Source: Viscum album
Lineage: Eukaryota; Streptophyta; Magnoliopsida; Santalales; Viscaceae
Direction: 5' to 3'
DNA length: 64,000 nt
NCBI GenBank assembly: GCA_963277665.1
Contig: OY728152.1
Location: forward strand, 1,189,670,357-1,189,734,356
A program made the position numbers and the translations under genes. Below the pieces are notes generated by a model. The model saw only the letters and a program-made list of their open reading frames with translations, made no database searches and was not told where the DNA came from. This document shows, piece by piece, positions 35,714-49,875 of the stretch (the first letter of the stretch is position 1; the number at the start of each line of letters is the position of its first letter).

Positions 35714-38339
35714 TGTTGATCCGAATAGACTTGGATTATATTTGTTTTTAATAAAGTTAAATATGTGTTGGATATTATAAAAAGAGATAAAGTGAAGAAT
35801 CCTAGAGAATTAATATTCTCCATATAATTATAATGATTGTTGAACTAATATTAAAGGCTAAATATGTGTTTCAATGTTGTCAAATAATTAAAACAATGTT
35901 TATAAAATGTTGAAGAAAAATTCAATGGTGACCATATAAAATATTATTTCTACATGATTATTTATGGAGAAGAGATAATATAAATTTGATAATGGTTTTT
36001 TTTTTATACTTAGTTTTTACAAATTATTTAATGTGGGACTTAATTTAAAAATAGGACAGCCCCAAGTTAACGAGCAGACCAACTTAACTTCACATATGGG
36101 ATTTTGGATCACTAAATAGGAATCAAAATGTATAGATAGAAATGAGGTGATAGTGATAGTTTATAGTGCCCACATGGAGTGTTCCTGATTGGGTAGGTGG
36201 GTGTGAGCATACTTGGAGGTGAGAAGTGTTCTTGCATAGGGAGGTGTGGCCCATGAAGTCTAGGTGTGGGAAGTGTATTTGGGTATTGCTCGGATGCCAA
36301 CTTGAATGGATAATGGAACATGGAGTATGATATATAAGTGCTCAAACTTATTTAAATATTATGTGGGACACTAGTATGCGGCTCAATTTTCATCCATATT
36401 AAAAATATAAAGATAAAATCAGGTCTATCAGATGGAATTAATCTAGGTCATTTGATCAGCATGAGACATCGTTTTCAACCTTTCAATGATCGATGGTTTT
36501 TCTATATGCCATAATTTCTACACTCCATGAATGGAATTATTGAGATAATATTTAATGGAAAAAATATTGGGATTATCATACACTAGATCATCTTTCATGA
36601 GATTGTGAAGTACAAGCATGTGTTTACATGATGACACAACTTCTGGTAAGGAAGAACTGAATCTAATGAGAAATATTCATGCATAAAATTATGCATGAGA
36701 ATTTTTTCATGCACATGAGTTTGGTAATGAGGAATCCTCACATAAGAAAGTACTCCATTATTTTTGGGATTACATGAAAATATGTAAACCCACATTTTAA
36801 GGATTAAAAAAAACCAGGATCTTAGGGGTCTTAAAAGTAGCCCCAAAATGGTATATTTCTCAGAGTTTTGACATGGATTATTTATTAGATGCAAAGTTGG
36901 TGTGACACAGTGGTGCTCTGCCTATAAATACTGAAGAACTATTCCAAGAGAGGCTACCACTGATAGAGATATTAAGGCGTTTTTTTTCAAAAGTAAAACA
37001 TATAATCCATGAAACCTTTGTTTCTTGAGAATGATTCATGTGAAATGTTTTTAATTTCATGATAAAGAACAATATCCCATGGCCCCTTGACTTGTAACTT
37101 TTACAATTAAGAGTTTTTTTGAATAAACTGAGATACTGTTCACTTGAGTTTATAAGGTACTCATCATTTATGTGAAGTACTTTTCTATGAATCTATATTG
37201 GTTTGCACAAAAAAGTGTGTTCATTTTTGAGAAGGTAAAATTATATATTATGTGAAATGAACTAGAGTTTCATGAAGCCCTTTATTGTTCATGAGGAAGA
37301 ACTAACATGATATACTTGCACATTAAAGATCAGTTACATTCACACCCATTTAGGTTTGTGGAAAGATGACAATGGTTTTCATAAGGAAGGTAGTGCATGC
37401 ATAAAATCAATAATCAAGGGCACATGGATTGAGAAAAATTTAAAAGTCACATAAAATAATGAAGATAAAAAATGAATATGTGAAATGGAAATGCAATATA
37501 CATTACTGCATGAATGTATGTATTGAGTTAATAATTCAATAAGAGAACAAATTGAGATTGTGAAAAATTATTCTTGTATAAAATTATACTTAAACAAATT
37601 GCGCGCATCTTTTGAAAAATATAAGTGACCCCAAGACTTCATATAAATAATTAATAATTCAAGAATAAGTATTTTACAATACTAAGGAATCTAATTATAT
37701 ATTGTAATCAACAGTTGTTTGAACAAGACCAATACATCAGATTCATCATATGCAAAGGCTCTTGAAGTGTACATAAGTAGGTTAGATCCAACAAACTCAT
37801 GGAGGAAGATCAAGAGATGATCTTTTAGTGGTTAATTCCTTTAATAAAGGAGAAGAATGTGTAAAGCAGTATAAATATCCTCTTGTGTGACTCAACAGTA
37901 AGAAGTATAGAGTGAACTCTGGTAACACTTTGTAAAGTAGTATAAAGGACCTCTTGTGTGTCTCAAGAGTGTGAAGGGAACTTGGGACTCTAGTAACACT
38001 TTTTTAAGTAGTCAAAATATCCTCTAGTGTGGACCAAGGAGTTAAGATACATTGTTACTCTATATCAACCATTTTAATTGATAAAAATATTATAGTAGAG
38101 AATCCATGTTGGGGGTATAAAAAACATGGGGAAGAGAAGGCCTTTCATCATAGACTTATAAATTAGTATGTTAATAGTTTCCATTTATTGAATCATTCAA
38201 GGAGATTCTAATAGTGAAAAGAGTAGTAGATAGATACATTAAAAAACTATAGAGTTTGAACTGAAAAGGATAAAATTCATTAAATGAAAAAGGGATCATT
38301 TTTTCACCCACCCCCACTCAGTGATATGACATTGATCCA
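35714..38339 (+). repeat. Copia-2 5' LTR
   Basis: It starts TGTTGATCC and ends at TCCA (38339), about ten bases before the primer-binding site. The start resembles the copia-1 LTR start TGTTGAACC, and both LTRs end in ATCCA just before the primer site. The open frames inside are not recognisable. Confidence 0.8.
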
Positions 38340-38349
38340 ACCTCCTCAA

Positions 38350-38363
38350 TTGGTATTAGATAA
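38350..38363 (+). other. Copia-2 primer-binding site
   Basis: TTGGTATTAGATAA matches the initiator-Met tRNA site apart from a few changes. Confidence 0.75.
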
Positions 38364-38408
38364 AACGTCTCCTTTGAAAGATATAATATTACACTGCTGA
38401 TAGAGAAC

Positions 38409-39860
38409 ATGATTTTGGTAAATATTAGTGGCGTTTCAAATTTCAATGGTGAGAACTATCATGGATGAAAAAATAGGATGATACCATATCTCTTATCACT
38501 TAGGGTAGAAGCGCAAGATACAACTATAACGGTATAACTATAGTGGTATTTCCACCATTTAGTGAGAATACTACTATGATTTTTTTATATAATATTTATT
38601 TGATAATGGATGGAAAATAAAAAAATCTATCTTAATGTTAGTCTCTGTGAAGGTATAAAATAAATTTCAGGGAATTAAAACTACTAAGGAAATTTGGGAT
38701 AAATTAAGGTATAGTTATGAGGAAAATGTAAAAGTTAAAGATGAAAAACTACAATTGAGGAGAGTAATATTTGAATATGTAAAAATGGATGATGATAAAA
38801 GTATTAATTTCTACTTTATAAGAGTAAATGACATTGTTAGTAGTGTCAGAGGTTTTAGAGAGAAGCTAGATAACTCAACCATTATGAAGAATTTGATGGG
38901 AATATTTCTAGATAGATTTTATTTAAAGGTTTCTTCACTATAAGACATAGATTATTTATAATTTTAGAAACTTCACAATATTCTCATAGAATTTTAAATA
39001 AGAAAAATACCATCCTTTAAGAATAAATAAAAACACGAGATTGATTTTAAAGCCATGATAAAGGGTAAAATTAAAGATATAGAAGAACCAAAGTCATGTG
39101 ATTATGAAGATGAAGAAGATGATGAATACTTCAGATGGATAATGGAATTATTTCCAAAGATGTATAAGAAAGGTAGAATAGGAAAAGGAATGAAGCCACA
39201 AAAATGATTCAACTATAATAGATTTGGACAATTTACATATGAATTTCCAAAGAAGAATGATAATGTCACTGAAACTGATAAGGAAGGAGACAACTACATG
39301 AGAAAATATAAGAAAAATCTAAAAAGTTATTATGATAAGAAAAATAGGAATTTTTCAAGGAAAAATAGAAGAAATATAATGAGTAGGGAAGTTAATGAAT
39401 ATTCATCTTCAATCCATGGGGTAGAAGATGAATTATCTTCTAGAAATCAGGTGTGTATAATGGGAAATCCAAAAAATATATAGAAAAATTAAAAGGTGTA
39501 TAAGGTGAAGAGATAAATGAACTATAATGGTTATTAAAATATAATCTATAAGATACTCTTGATAATATCACGAAACTAAATAAGGAGAAAATAAAAATAA
39601 TAAAGGAGAATGAAGAGAGTTTTAGGAAAGAAAAGACACATCTTAATGTGATAAGGGAATATATAAAGAAATTAGATGTTATAGAAAGGGAAATAAAATC
39701 TTTTGAATAAAAATCATCTGGAAGAGAAGATCACAACAAGAATGAAATTTCATTCATTGATGAAAATAAGAAAAACAGGTCAAAGATAGATGAAATTGAA
39801 AAGGTAGTGAATGATCTTGGAGAACGACTTATTGAGATAGATGAAGATTTTTTTTGAGAA
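38409..39860 (+). pseudogene. gag: Copia-2 gag with zinc knuckle and coiled coil
   Basis: The ATG at 38409 opens a frame containing VSNFNGENYHG followed, after a stop replacing Trp, by KNRMIPYLLSLR, the copia gag N-terminus. An open stretch at 38755-38943 (FEYVKMDDDKSINFYFIRV onward) matches the central gag motif where a Met-x-Asp-Asp/Glu segment precedes Y-x-x-R. A zinc knuckle near 39208-39255 reads FNYNRFGQFTYEFPKK, with two Cys replaced by Phe and one by Asn. From 39483 to 39858 the frame is Lys/Glu-rich with heptad-like spacing, predicted coiled coil by eye, as reported for Sirevirus gag proteins. Stops and frameshifts make it inactive. Confidence 0.8.
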
Positions 39861-41452
39861 AAAATATATGTTTCTTTCATCTCAAATTTAGTTGAATAAG
39901 ATGAAACAATACTTTACAAATGGTTTTGAGCATATGGGTGAATATTCTAAATCTACTAAGAAGAAGGGTCCATAGAAAAAGTTTTATTCTACAGCTATTG
40001 AATCTCAATGTACATTTTTTATTTATGAAAGTGCACGCCCGAAATAAATTATTGGATTCATAAGGAATAAAAGAATAAATGAGAAAAAATCTTCCACAAA
40101 GTAGGAGTAGTCTAATTCGTCTAAATGGTTTCCTCCAAAGTAGAAGCACTCATAGTCTGTGAAAATACAACAACTATAATCTTTAGAGTAGAAATATAAT
40201 CATTCTATAAAATCAATGTTCAATAATTATTATTGGTGTTATAGATTATTTTAGAATAAAGATTATTCATATTGGTACAATATATAACTACCCAAGAATA
40301 TTCATTAATAAAGGGAGATTAGTGCAAATAAAATGAAATATGATTATCAGAAAGGAACGTAAGACCAAGAATTTCATAAAGTAGTGTCCAGTTGTTTGAA
40401 AAAATCAATTGAAATTCGATAAAATTTTGGAATAATCTAAAAAACAAGATAAAGTTAAAGTAAATAAAATTAATATAGAAAGTTAGGTAAAATATGTTGT
40501 CAAGTCATCTATAAATGATGACTTGATAATTCTAAACTATGGTGCAAACAAATTGGACATGGCATAAAACTTTTTTTGAAAATTAAACCAGCCCAATAAG
40601 AGAGAATAAGGAAGACATAAAAAGATTAAATAAATGATTTTGGTTTTGAATATGAAAATACATCCACATCATATTTTTTAACTGATGATGAAAAATCAAT
40701 CTGACATTTTGAGAGAACTAAGAAAGAAGGCTGATCCAAAGCTGGGCCTAAGAGAAAAAATATAAAAGAAATGTTTAGAGGAAACACTTATCCTTAATTT
40801 TTTCTCTAAAATATTTTAGGTCCCTCCTTATTCACTTATTATTTTTATATGAACTATATTTCATGAAATTGAAGGAGAATAGATATCCATCACGGAGAAC
40901 ACCTATTTCCATGATGTTGAATGTAGTGTATCTCCTTCGAGGGATAAATACTAAAGCTGAGGTATGATAATCATACTTAAAAATTTTCCTTGATTATAAG
41001 AGGATACTTCTCAAGGGGGGTTAATGGATCATAAGAAAGTTGAGATTTATGGAGAGTAATATTTTATGCACTTGAAATGTTTTGATGTGTTTGTTAAGAT
41101 GTGTGCATGATATCCCTTGATAAAATTTCTCACATAACCCCTGGAATGAAGAATTTGAATGAGATTAATAATTATATTACATTACTGAAATTTTTATGGA
41201 TATCTTTGAAGCTTTGGTGACATCACTCTTATTTTTTAAATTGGGTTAGACCATGTATACATAGAGTTTATTAACTAATATTTCATTTCTTTTTGAAAAG
41301 TGTGATTCCATTCCTTGATTTGGTTGAAGTTGAAGTTTTAGTTGACGTGAGTACCCCTAAACACACCTTTGTATTTATTGTCAATAAGGGTGATAAGAAA
41401 TAGATTCACATATTGATTTGATGAATTAGTTAAGGTGTATTGAATTTTTTTT
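39861..41452 (+). other. Copia-2 gag tail and 3' internal region without pol
   Basis: Up to about 40800 the frames stay Lys/Asn-rich; a Cys/Tyr-rich spot near 40210-40280 could be a second, ruined zinc knuckle. From 40800 to 41452 there is no coding signal. A purine motif at about 41374-41398 (TTATTGTCAATAAGGGTGAT) parallels the one in copia-1 at 12223. None of the pol motifs readable in copia-1 appears, although both elements are similarly decayed. Confidence 0.6.
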
Positions 41453-41463
41453 AAAGGGGGACA
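41453..41463 (+). other. Copia-2 polypurine tract
   Basis: AAAGGGGGACA lies immediately before the right LTR start, as expected for plus-strand priming. Confidence 0.8.
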
Positions 41464-41464
41464 T

Positions 41465-43565
41465 TATTGATCCTAACAAGATTGAATTGTATTTTTTTCA
41501 ATATAGGCCAATATGTGTTGGAGATTATATGAAGAGATGAAGTGAAGAAGCATGGATAATTACTATTATACATACAATTATAACAATTTTTAAACAAGTC
41601 TTAAAGGTCAAAGACATGTGTCAATGGTGTTGAATAATTAATACAATGTTTGAAACATATTGAAGAATAATTTATTGAAGACCATGCAAAATATTATTTT
41701 TCATGTTTATTTAAGGAGAAGAGATAATATGAATTTGGGAATGGAATGCTATGTATACTTAGTTTCTACTAATTATTTAATGTGGGCTTGTATTAAAAAA
41801 TAGGTCATCCCTAATTAGGCCAACATTCTGTCTCAATCGCACGTATGGGAGATTGGCTTAGAATATAGAATCCAACCCGTATAGCTAGTAATGAGGGGAC
41901 ATTGAGGGAGAATAACACCCACCAGAAGCACATCTTCATGGGAGAGTGGGTGTATGCATTAGTGAGTGTGTTCTTGGCAGTGGTATTACATAGGGAGGCA
42001 TGACCTATGAATCCTAGGTGTGTGATGTGTGTCTGGGTTCCAACCCTAGTGCCAACTTGAATAGTGAATGGAACCTGGAGTACGATATATAAGCACTCGA
42101 CTGCATGGAAATTTGATGTGGGACTCATGTATGTAGTGAATTATTCATCTGTATTAAAAACATAAGAATAAAATCAAGGATTTTTAATGGAATTAATCTG
42201 GTCTATTCATCAACATAGAATTTCATTTTCAACCTCCTGATGATTGATGGTTTTTTGGATACCATAATTTCTACATATCTCAATGAACATCATCGATACA
42301 AGATTGAATGGACTAAATATTAAGATTATAATACATTGAATAATTATTCATGAGTCAATGATTCACATGAAATTGTTTTCAAGATGACATAGATTTTTAT
42401 AAGGAATAACTAAATACTCTGAGTGATATTCCTTTTTTCAATGAATCATGGTAATTATTTATTGAACATGAGTATGAGAATGTGGATTCATTTCATAAGA
42501 AAGGATTCTATGATTTTTGGAATCACATGAAAATAAGGAAACACATGTTTGAATGTTTCAAAAAACTCAGGATCTTTGTTGTCTTAAAAATGTCCATGAC
42601 ACTACATATTTCTCAAAGTTATGAAATGGATTTTTTATCAAAGGATAATGTGGTGTGAGGTAGTTGTTCCGTTCCTATAAATACCAAATCACCATGATAA
42701 GATAGGTTGCTGCTGATAGAGATATTGAGGATCTTGTTTTCCATAGTAAAGTAGAGTGTCCACAAAACCTTTGTTTCATGAGGAGGAGTCCCACAAATAT
42801 TTATGCTTGCATGAAGAAGAATAATATCCCATGGCCTCTTGACTTTTAAATCACACAATCAAGTATTTCATGAATAAATTGAGATACCATGAACTTGATT
42901 TTATAACATACTCATCATTTTCACAAAGTAATATTCCATAGAGCTATTCTAGTTTGTGTGAAGAAGTGTTTTCATATTTGATAAGGATTATATATTACAT
43001 GAAGTGGAGTTGATTTTCATGTATCCCTTTGTTTCAGATAAGAAAGAAGTTGTGTGATATACTTATGTATAAAAGAGAGGTTACATTCACACCCATTCAG
43101 GTTTGTGTATGGTAGACTGTGGTTTTCATGAGGAATAAAATTAATGAATGTAATAGCCAATCTCATGCAGATGCATTGATAAACAATTGAAAATACACAT
43201 AAAATAATAAATATGAAAAATGGACATGTGAAATGAACATACATTATACAGTATTTCATGCATGCATGTATTGAGTTAAGAATTAAATAACAGGATAAAT
43301 TGTATTATACAACATTATTATTTCTTAAAGTTATACTTGAAGAAATTTTTTGTATCACTTGAAAACATCTTAGTGAGGTTGGTACTTCATTTAAATAAAT
43401 AATAATTCAATCCTGAGCATTTGAAAAGACTATGGAAGCTGAATATATACTATAATTATAATTTGTTTGAGAAAGACTAGCAACCGCAATTCATTTGGTG
43501 AAAAGGATCTTGAAGTGTACTTGATTAGGTCAAAACCAAAAATATCGTGGAGTTGGTGATGAAAA
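41465..43565 (+). repeat. Copia-2 3' LTR, right end unclear
   Basis: It starts TATTGATCC (TG mutated to TA) and aligns with the left LTR to a point equivalent to about 37815. The remaining roughly 500 bases of the left LTR have no clear counterpart, though a GGGGAAGAGAAGGCCT-like word near 43600 hints that more may survive after an internal deletion. Confidence 0.72.
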
Positions 43566-46500
43566 ATGGGCCCATGAACCATAATATTTGTGAATATGGG
43601 GTGGGGAAGGCCTAAAAAGTTTGATAGTTAAGAGTGTGGGCCAAGGCATCTTGAGTTGACATGGGTGCGTGCCATAATAGATTGAGACTGTGTGGGTGCA
43701 GACATATCCAAATTCCTAATTTAAGAAATATATATAACATATTATTCTTTAAAATATTCGTTTTCTTAACAAAAAAAGTCAATAATAAACATTAGATTTC
43801 ATTTTTTACCATAATGGACACAATAATTCAACATCCAATCACCTGTGAATTTTAAATAGGTCTATATTTATTATTTTAGTATGATATTAAAATAATTATT
43901 AACCATATTCACTTGGAGTTTCATCCCCCCTCTCTAAAAATAGGACTCATCTCCCATGCACACAGTTTATACTCTCAAATAGTTATTATAACCACAATAT
44001 TTTTTTTACCAAATTATTTTTGTAATTATATTATATTATTTTATTTTTAGAAAAATTATAAAGAACCATATTACTCAGGGTAACCCTAACCACCTCTTAT
44101 AAAATTGTCCACCACCTCATGAGTCACCTTTCATTCATATATCCAACCATTCACACTACCACACCACCAACATCATCGTTCATTTCCCCTTATTGATCGC
44201 TTATGTACTCTATATCACAATGGGTTTTCACCACATTGGTGTCCCTACCATGAAAAATTGGGTATGGGTCTGGGATGAATTGTAAGATAAATTTTCCACT
44301 AACACTGTATAAAGAAGGTAAGATTATGTGTTGTGCTGTATTGGTAACTTGACAATGAACTCATGCATTTTCTTATATGATGTTGATGTTTCTTGATTTA
44401 TTTTATATACATGCATACAATTTATATGATAGAATATATAAGTGAAAATTAGTGATACCTTAATAAGTCATATGATCAAACCTTGAATGGGTACCTTTGT
44501 GTACATTAAAACCTTGAATTTAGATTTCAATTGAAAAGCTATACATAGGATCTAACAGGGTAGCCAGATGTAGCTGGAAGACCAATCTTATGAGGGTCCA
44601 AGATATTATAATTGAGTATATTTTAATATATTTTTTATTTTATTTTATTATTTTTCATCCTAAAGGGTGACCCTTGTTGTATGTATGTATTTTATAATGG
44701 GTTTCATTTATGTTATAACATTTTTATATTATCTATTATTGATGGTTGGACTTTATCTGTAATTCCTTGTGCTTACTATGATGCTTTTTATAATGTTTTT
44801 TTCTATTGATTATTTTTGTTTGTGATAATACTGAGAGTATAGTCTGTTAATGTTGGTTATAGAATCATTCTGTTAGTCAATAGACTCTAAAATATGGGAA
44901 TCTATGAATGAGGTATTTAATTTCCCATGGTCTAGGCCAATGAATGGTTATTCGAGCTGGTGAATTATAGTCATAACCATCAAATGATTGACTACAAATT
45001 TCTTCCCATTATAGGAATGTTCAGACCAATCCTTGAGAAAATTATCACGATTATTATGAAATTAAAAAATAGCCTCTATCATCTCTAAAATGGTTTTATA
45101 TTTCTTAAGAATCATGGGGACCATATTTATAGACCCTATATTTTTTTTACAATTCATTTTGTCTACTTAGAAAAACCTTCTCAATTAGTTTTTCTTGATT
45201 ATTTTTTAGTCAAAACATAAGACAACCATAACCTTCAAAATAATTGGAAACATGGGATTCGTTAGTAGGAAAATTGAAACTTATTTCAAGATATATTTAT
45301 GATTACTTAATCAAAGTTCAATTATCTTTGGTTTAAAGGCCTAATTATAATTCATTCTTGAGACATGTGTAGTTTTATAAAGTGAGTTTAAAACTAGTTA
45401 AACAATTTTAATGGGATTTTTCCAAAAGTATTTTTGAAAGGTTGAAAAGTAATTTTGATCTTTTATTTAATCAATGTAAAGGAATTTATGATTAATCCAG
45501 CTAATAAATACTTATCTAGACATGATAATATCACAATTATTTATTTATATCATTTATTTTAGTATACATTGTAATAACTATTATGAGGGGTGAGATATAT
45601 ATAATTAGGGTTTTAGTCAAACTTTTCAATCACAATGGGAGGTTAGGATCTATATAGAAAGGATTGATCATTCTATTATCACTTTAATATCTCTTATAAG
45701 GAAACTTTTTTATTGTGTTCTCAATATATATTTAATATAAATTCCATTTAGAATGGGAATATATATTAAATGTATATTAATATTCATTGGATAAATTCTA
45801 ATTTTTTGTAGACATACTAATGATGTATAATTAGTTTACATAAAATCAAAACATTAATGGATGGATATGTTTCATAATTTTAAATTTTTCTATATTTTTT
45901 ATATATTAATATAAATATTAAGTGTTAGACTTTCAGTGGTCACACTTTTAAAGAAATTGATCAAAAATTTCATGTAATACCATAAATTAGCACATATTAT
46001 CTATATTTTTATAAAGTGGTAAGGGAGAAAAATATCTCATGTTCATATTTGAGTCTAAATTTACATGGTTCTTGGTGAGTATGAGAACCTAGAGGAAAAG
46101 TGATTGGTAAATTCATGAGATGATTTTTTTCGAGCATGGGATTCACCACCCCATCAATCAATAGTGTAATTGGATGTTATTGACAAAGTATAGTATATCT
46201 TAATAACCATGGTTTGGGAGAAACATCATAGATAAATCAAATCATAGTGAATTATGTAACATGATGAATTATATATTTTAGTTCAGCATATATAATGGGA
46301 TTTTATTGGTGATAAATGGTTAATAAAATTCCTTATTTCATGTATTTATATATGATTCTAATGAAACTCACATTGATTTTCCTATAAATAAAATTGAAAC
46401 CAATAGAAAAAACTCTAACCTCTAATTGAGTTTTTTCATGGAAAATTAAAAGTTAAATAATAGAAACTTCATCAATTTTTATCAAAATATAAGGATTGTA

Positions 46501-46980
46501 TTCATAAATTAAAAAATATCATATGCTCTTGAGAAAAAAACCTAAGGAATTAGATTTTAGCACTACACAATGTAATAATAATTCTCTAAATAAATTTAAA
46601 TTATATGATGTTTATTTCACTTGTATCATGACATAAAACATGAATTATGAGAGAAAAAAGTAACATAAATCGATGGAAATATTTAACATGATTGAAAAAT
46701 TAAATATAAATTACCAAATAAAATCTAGGAAAGAGTGCTATGAGATATCCAAGTAATTATATTATTGAGAATTAGGAAATTGTCTTAAAATGTCAACTCA
46801 TATACTCAAGATGATTGGTTACAAGATAATTTAGAGAGGGTAACTTATTCACTACAGAAGTAATTAGTTGTGCAATTTTTCTTATAATTTTGGTATGGGT
46901 TATTTAGGAAGTTTATTATTAATTATAACATGAATTTTTTTAATTAATTATGACATGAAAAAGATTAATATTTCCCTTAT
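43566..46980. other. Unclassified AT-rich region with LTR-like block
   Basis: No protein motif is seen. Around 44090-44330 a TATAAAAT word is followed by a pyrimidine- and CAC-rich leader and an AGGTAAG donor-like motif at 44319, the same order as in the gypsy LTR promoters. I could not find LTR ends or a partner copy. From 45400 to 46980 the text is very AT-rich and featureless. Confidence 0.3.
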
Positions 46981-46989
46981 TTTTCTCCT

Positions 46990-48850
46990 TAACCTCTTAA
47001 ATATCAATATGGTTAACTTGTGTAGATTACAGACTGGATCTATCTGTGATGCAGAAAGTGAAAAACAATGGGAAATCTAATAATAATAATAGTGAGAAAC
47101 ATACCAATTTTTTTCTTATAGTGGATACAAATAGAATATTCTTTAATGTGGAGAAGTCCTTCCATTATGAAAATAACGGGAATTAGAATAGGGATTATAA
47201 AAAATTACTTGATTAGAAAAATAATTCGATAAAAGTGATTCTTTTGGACTACATTTTTTACAGAAGTTAATTTTACTTTCACTATTTCTTGTGTATTGGA
47301 TACTAAATGTTAATCTCACATTAAAGCTAATGTGTAGTGGATATGAAATATAAGGGAGTTGATGTCGGGATAGGCTGACCTATATGTTAAAAGAAAATTT
47401 GTAATCTTATTCGCAGATATATATAGGATAACTCTTTATTCCAAATTATCTTTTGAGCTAGGGAAATGTTATTATACACCATTTATAATAAAAAAATTTA
47501 TATCAGTATATTGTCTTGATAAGAATGGATTTTCATTTTTGTTAAAGGGAAAAAATTATTAAATATTTATAAATGGGATGTATTATGGTGATTTATATGT
47601 GAAAAATGGTATATATTTTAAATATTTTAAATTTTATATATAACATCAATGAGAAATAGGGCAAGAAAAATAATTCTAACCCTTCATACTGATGTAATTA
47701 GTGTCTTGGTCACATTAATGAGAATCACATCAATACACTCAATTAAAGTGATCTCTTAGAATCGTTTCATTTAGAATAATATGATATATTTGACTCTTTT
47801 TGAAGAATAAGATAAATCAACTCATTTTTTCTGAAATGATAGAAAGTAAAGGATTTATTATATGTTAACAATTCTTCATTACCTTTAATAATGATTATAT
47901 AAGGCATGAGAATGTATTTATTATGAAACATAGATATACATACTTTTATAAATTTAATGAATTAAATACTAAGTACTAAATTAACATGGAAAAAATATCA
48001 ATACCCTTTGGTTAAATTGAGTTGGTGAATACTTAAGTAAAGAGTTTTGTAACTATTTAAAAAGTTTGGTATTGTAACAAAACTCACTTTTCCTAGAAAA
48101 TTAATTTTTTTTAAAGAATTAATCTAAACCTATTGGATATGGTTCAATCAATGATGATCCACACTATTTCCCCTATATCATTTTGTTGATATGTGCTAAA
48201 TAAAAACCATTTACACCTAATTTTGTTATATCTAAGGAAGTGTAAAAGAAACCATATGAGATATGAAGTATGAACAACCTTGAAATATCTTTAAATAAGA
48301 TTTTGGGTAATGAAATATATTTTAATCATACCACTTTCCCCATGTTAGGATTTAAATTAGACAACTACCTCTTTATTAATTATCCCACATAAATGAATGA
48401 TTATTACTTTTCTATTCCTTCATAGAACAAAGTATTTACTAATTAAAATTATATATTCCTATAAAAGGAGTAACTTTACAATAAATATAATGGTAGGAAA
48501 CTAAATATTTATAATTTATAGACCAAAAAGAGGACATGATTCCTGAAATAAATGAGACAGTTTAATAAGATACGGTAGAAGAAAAACCTAATTAGAATAC
48601 ACATAAACTAAGAATATTAGGTATGATTTTTGCTAAGATTGAGAGATATGAAATTCATACTGAAAATAAGGATGAGAAAATGTTCATAAATGATGAGTTA
48701 AAAACCTATGAATAATTTTTAGTCTCATGGAAGATGATGTTAATACATTCTATATGTTTCAATGTATTTGAGAAGATATAGATAAATTTGAATTGAATTT
48801 AGGTACCTAAGGATTCTTTGATATTATTTGTATAGGTTAAAATATGTTTT
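46990..48850 (+). pseudogene. pol: Copia-3 pol remnant (pre-integrase, integrase, linker)
   Basis: Plus-strand frames read a protease-like IVDTNRIFFNV near 47110, then CYYTPFIIKKFISVYCLDKN near 47466-47525, matching the copia block with Tyr-x-Pro and an ISV-x-x-LD motif, and MYYGDLYVKNGIYF near 47580. A GH-type integrase start is near 47706. Near 48150-48260, MIHTISPISFC and RNHMRYE recall the late integrase segment that normally has Ser-Phe-Trp and Pro-Tyr-Glu. Near 48520-48780, KIERYEIHTENKDEK fits the linker before reverse transcriptase. The reverse transcriptase itself is not recognisable, and the expected LTR follows too soon for it to be complete. It appears to be a different lineage from copia-1. 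Confidence 0.6.
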
Positions 48851-49875
48851 TAGAAGTCCGAGTTAATGACATTGAATACTTGAAAAATCTTTGAGATATA
48901 TATAAATAAAATGGAAATCCTTATATTCGTGTAAGAATAATCTTGGAATTCCATTGATGACATATGATTAGAATTTTCCGAAAATGTAGAAAATAAATAA
49001 AAGAAACTCATAATTTTTAAATATAGAATATGATAAATGATTTTCTCTTCTTTCGTGAATTATCTATGTAAAAATAAGATATAATATCTACTGGATACAT
49101 ATGTGTAACTACAAAGTTTCAAATATGACGAAAGAGTGATCTAATTCTCACATAGGATTAGTTTGGAGGTTTCAATGCTCACATAAGGTTAAAATGATAT
49201 CATGCATGAGTTACTTGAGTTCACCAGAGCTATATAAGATTAAATTTAAGTGTTTATTTTGTATGATATTTTTTGACCTGTATATGAAGAAATTGAGCTC
49301 ACACAAGAGAATTTTTTTGAATGAGTTAAAGAAGATGGTTTTGTGGGAGCATTTAAGAGAAGTTTGAATATGACTTAATGATTTGTTTTTGAATGATATT
49401 TATAGAGATTTAAATTTGGTGATTCATTTTCTTATTTTAATTAATTAGGTGTATCCTTTTCAAGTGATTGTTTTGTATTGATGTGAATGTAGATTATAAG
49501 GAGCAGTTTTTGGAAAATCTGATGAAGAAAATTACTCTATGATTTTATAGATCTCAAATTAAGTGGAGTTATGTTTTAAAATTAACATATATAGAGGAAT
49601 AAAAAAATTGATAGATTTCTGAAACAATATCATGTGAGAGAAATCTTAAGGATAATTTTGTGAATAAGAGTAAGATCAAATTTTTTAGTCCATTAGAGAC
49701 TTTTATTTTATTTGGTGATCATTATTCAAGAAGATAATTCATTATTCATTTATTGTATCACATTTTGGTTTTCTTAGACTGGTTAGTTCCATTTCTATAT
49801 TGAGTTTAAGAATATATCCTCACCGATAACATCATATTGATAATAAGAGAAAATATGTATGTGTATGGGATAACA
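48851..49875 (+). repeat. Probable copia-3 3' LTR, left part
   Basis: The segment 49740-49875 resembles the copia-1 LTR at 6340-6460, sharing GGTTAGTTCCA, TTGATAATAAGA and GGGATAACA in order. The LTR resumes after the solo LTR at 52847-52955. The left limit is not visible; text from 48851 to 49740 is AT-rich with no other signal. Confidence 0.5.

Larger units (their letters stand above)
35714..43565 (+). mobile_element. Copia-2: gag-only, non-autonomous copia element
   Basis: LTRs at 35714-38339 and from 41465 align in long blocks (35714-36000 with 41465-41750, and about 37700-37815 with 43470-43565). A primer-binding site follows the left LTR and the tract AAAGGGGGACA precedes the right one. 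The roughly 3.1-kb interior holds gag with a zinc knuckle and a long coiled-coil stretch, but I find no protease, integrase, reverse transcriptase or RNase H. The right end is uncertain because the 3' LTR alignment fades near 43565. I cannot identify a target duplication. Confidence 0.8.
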
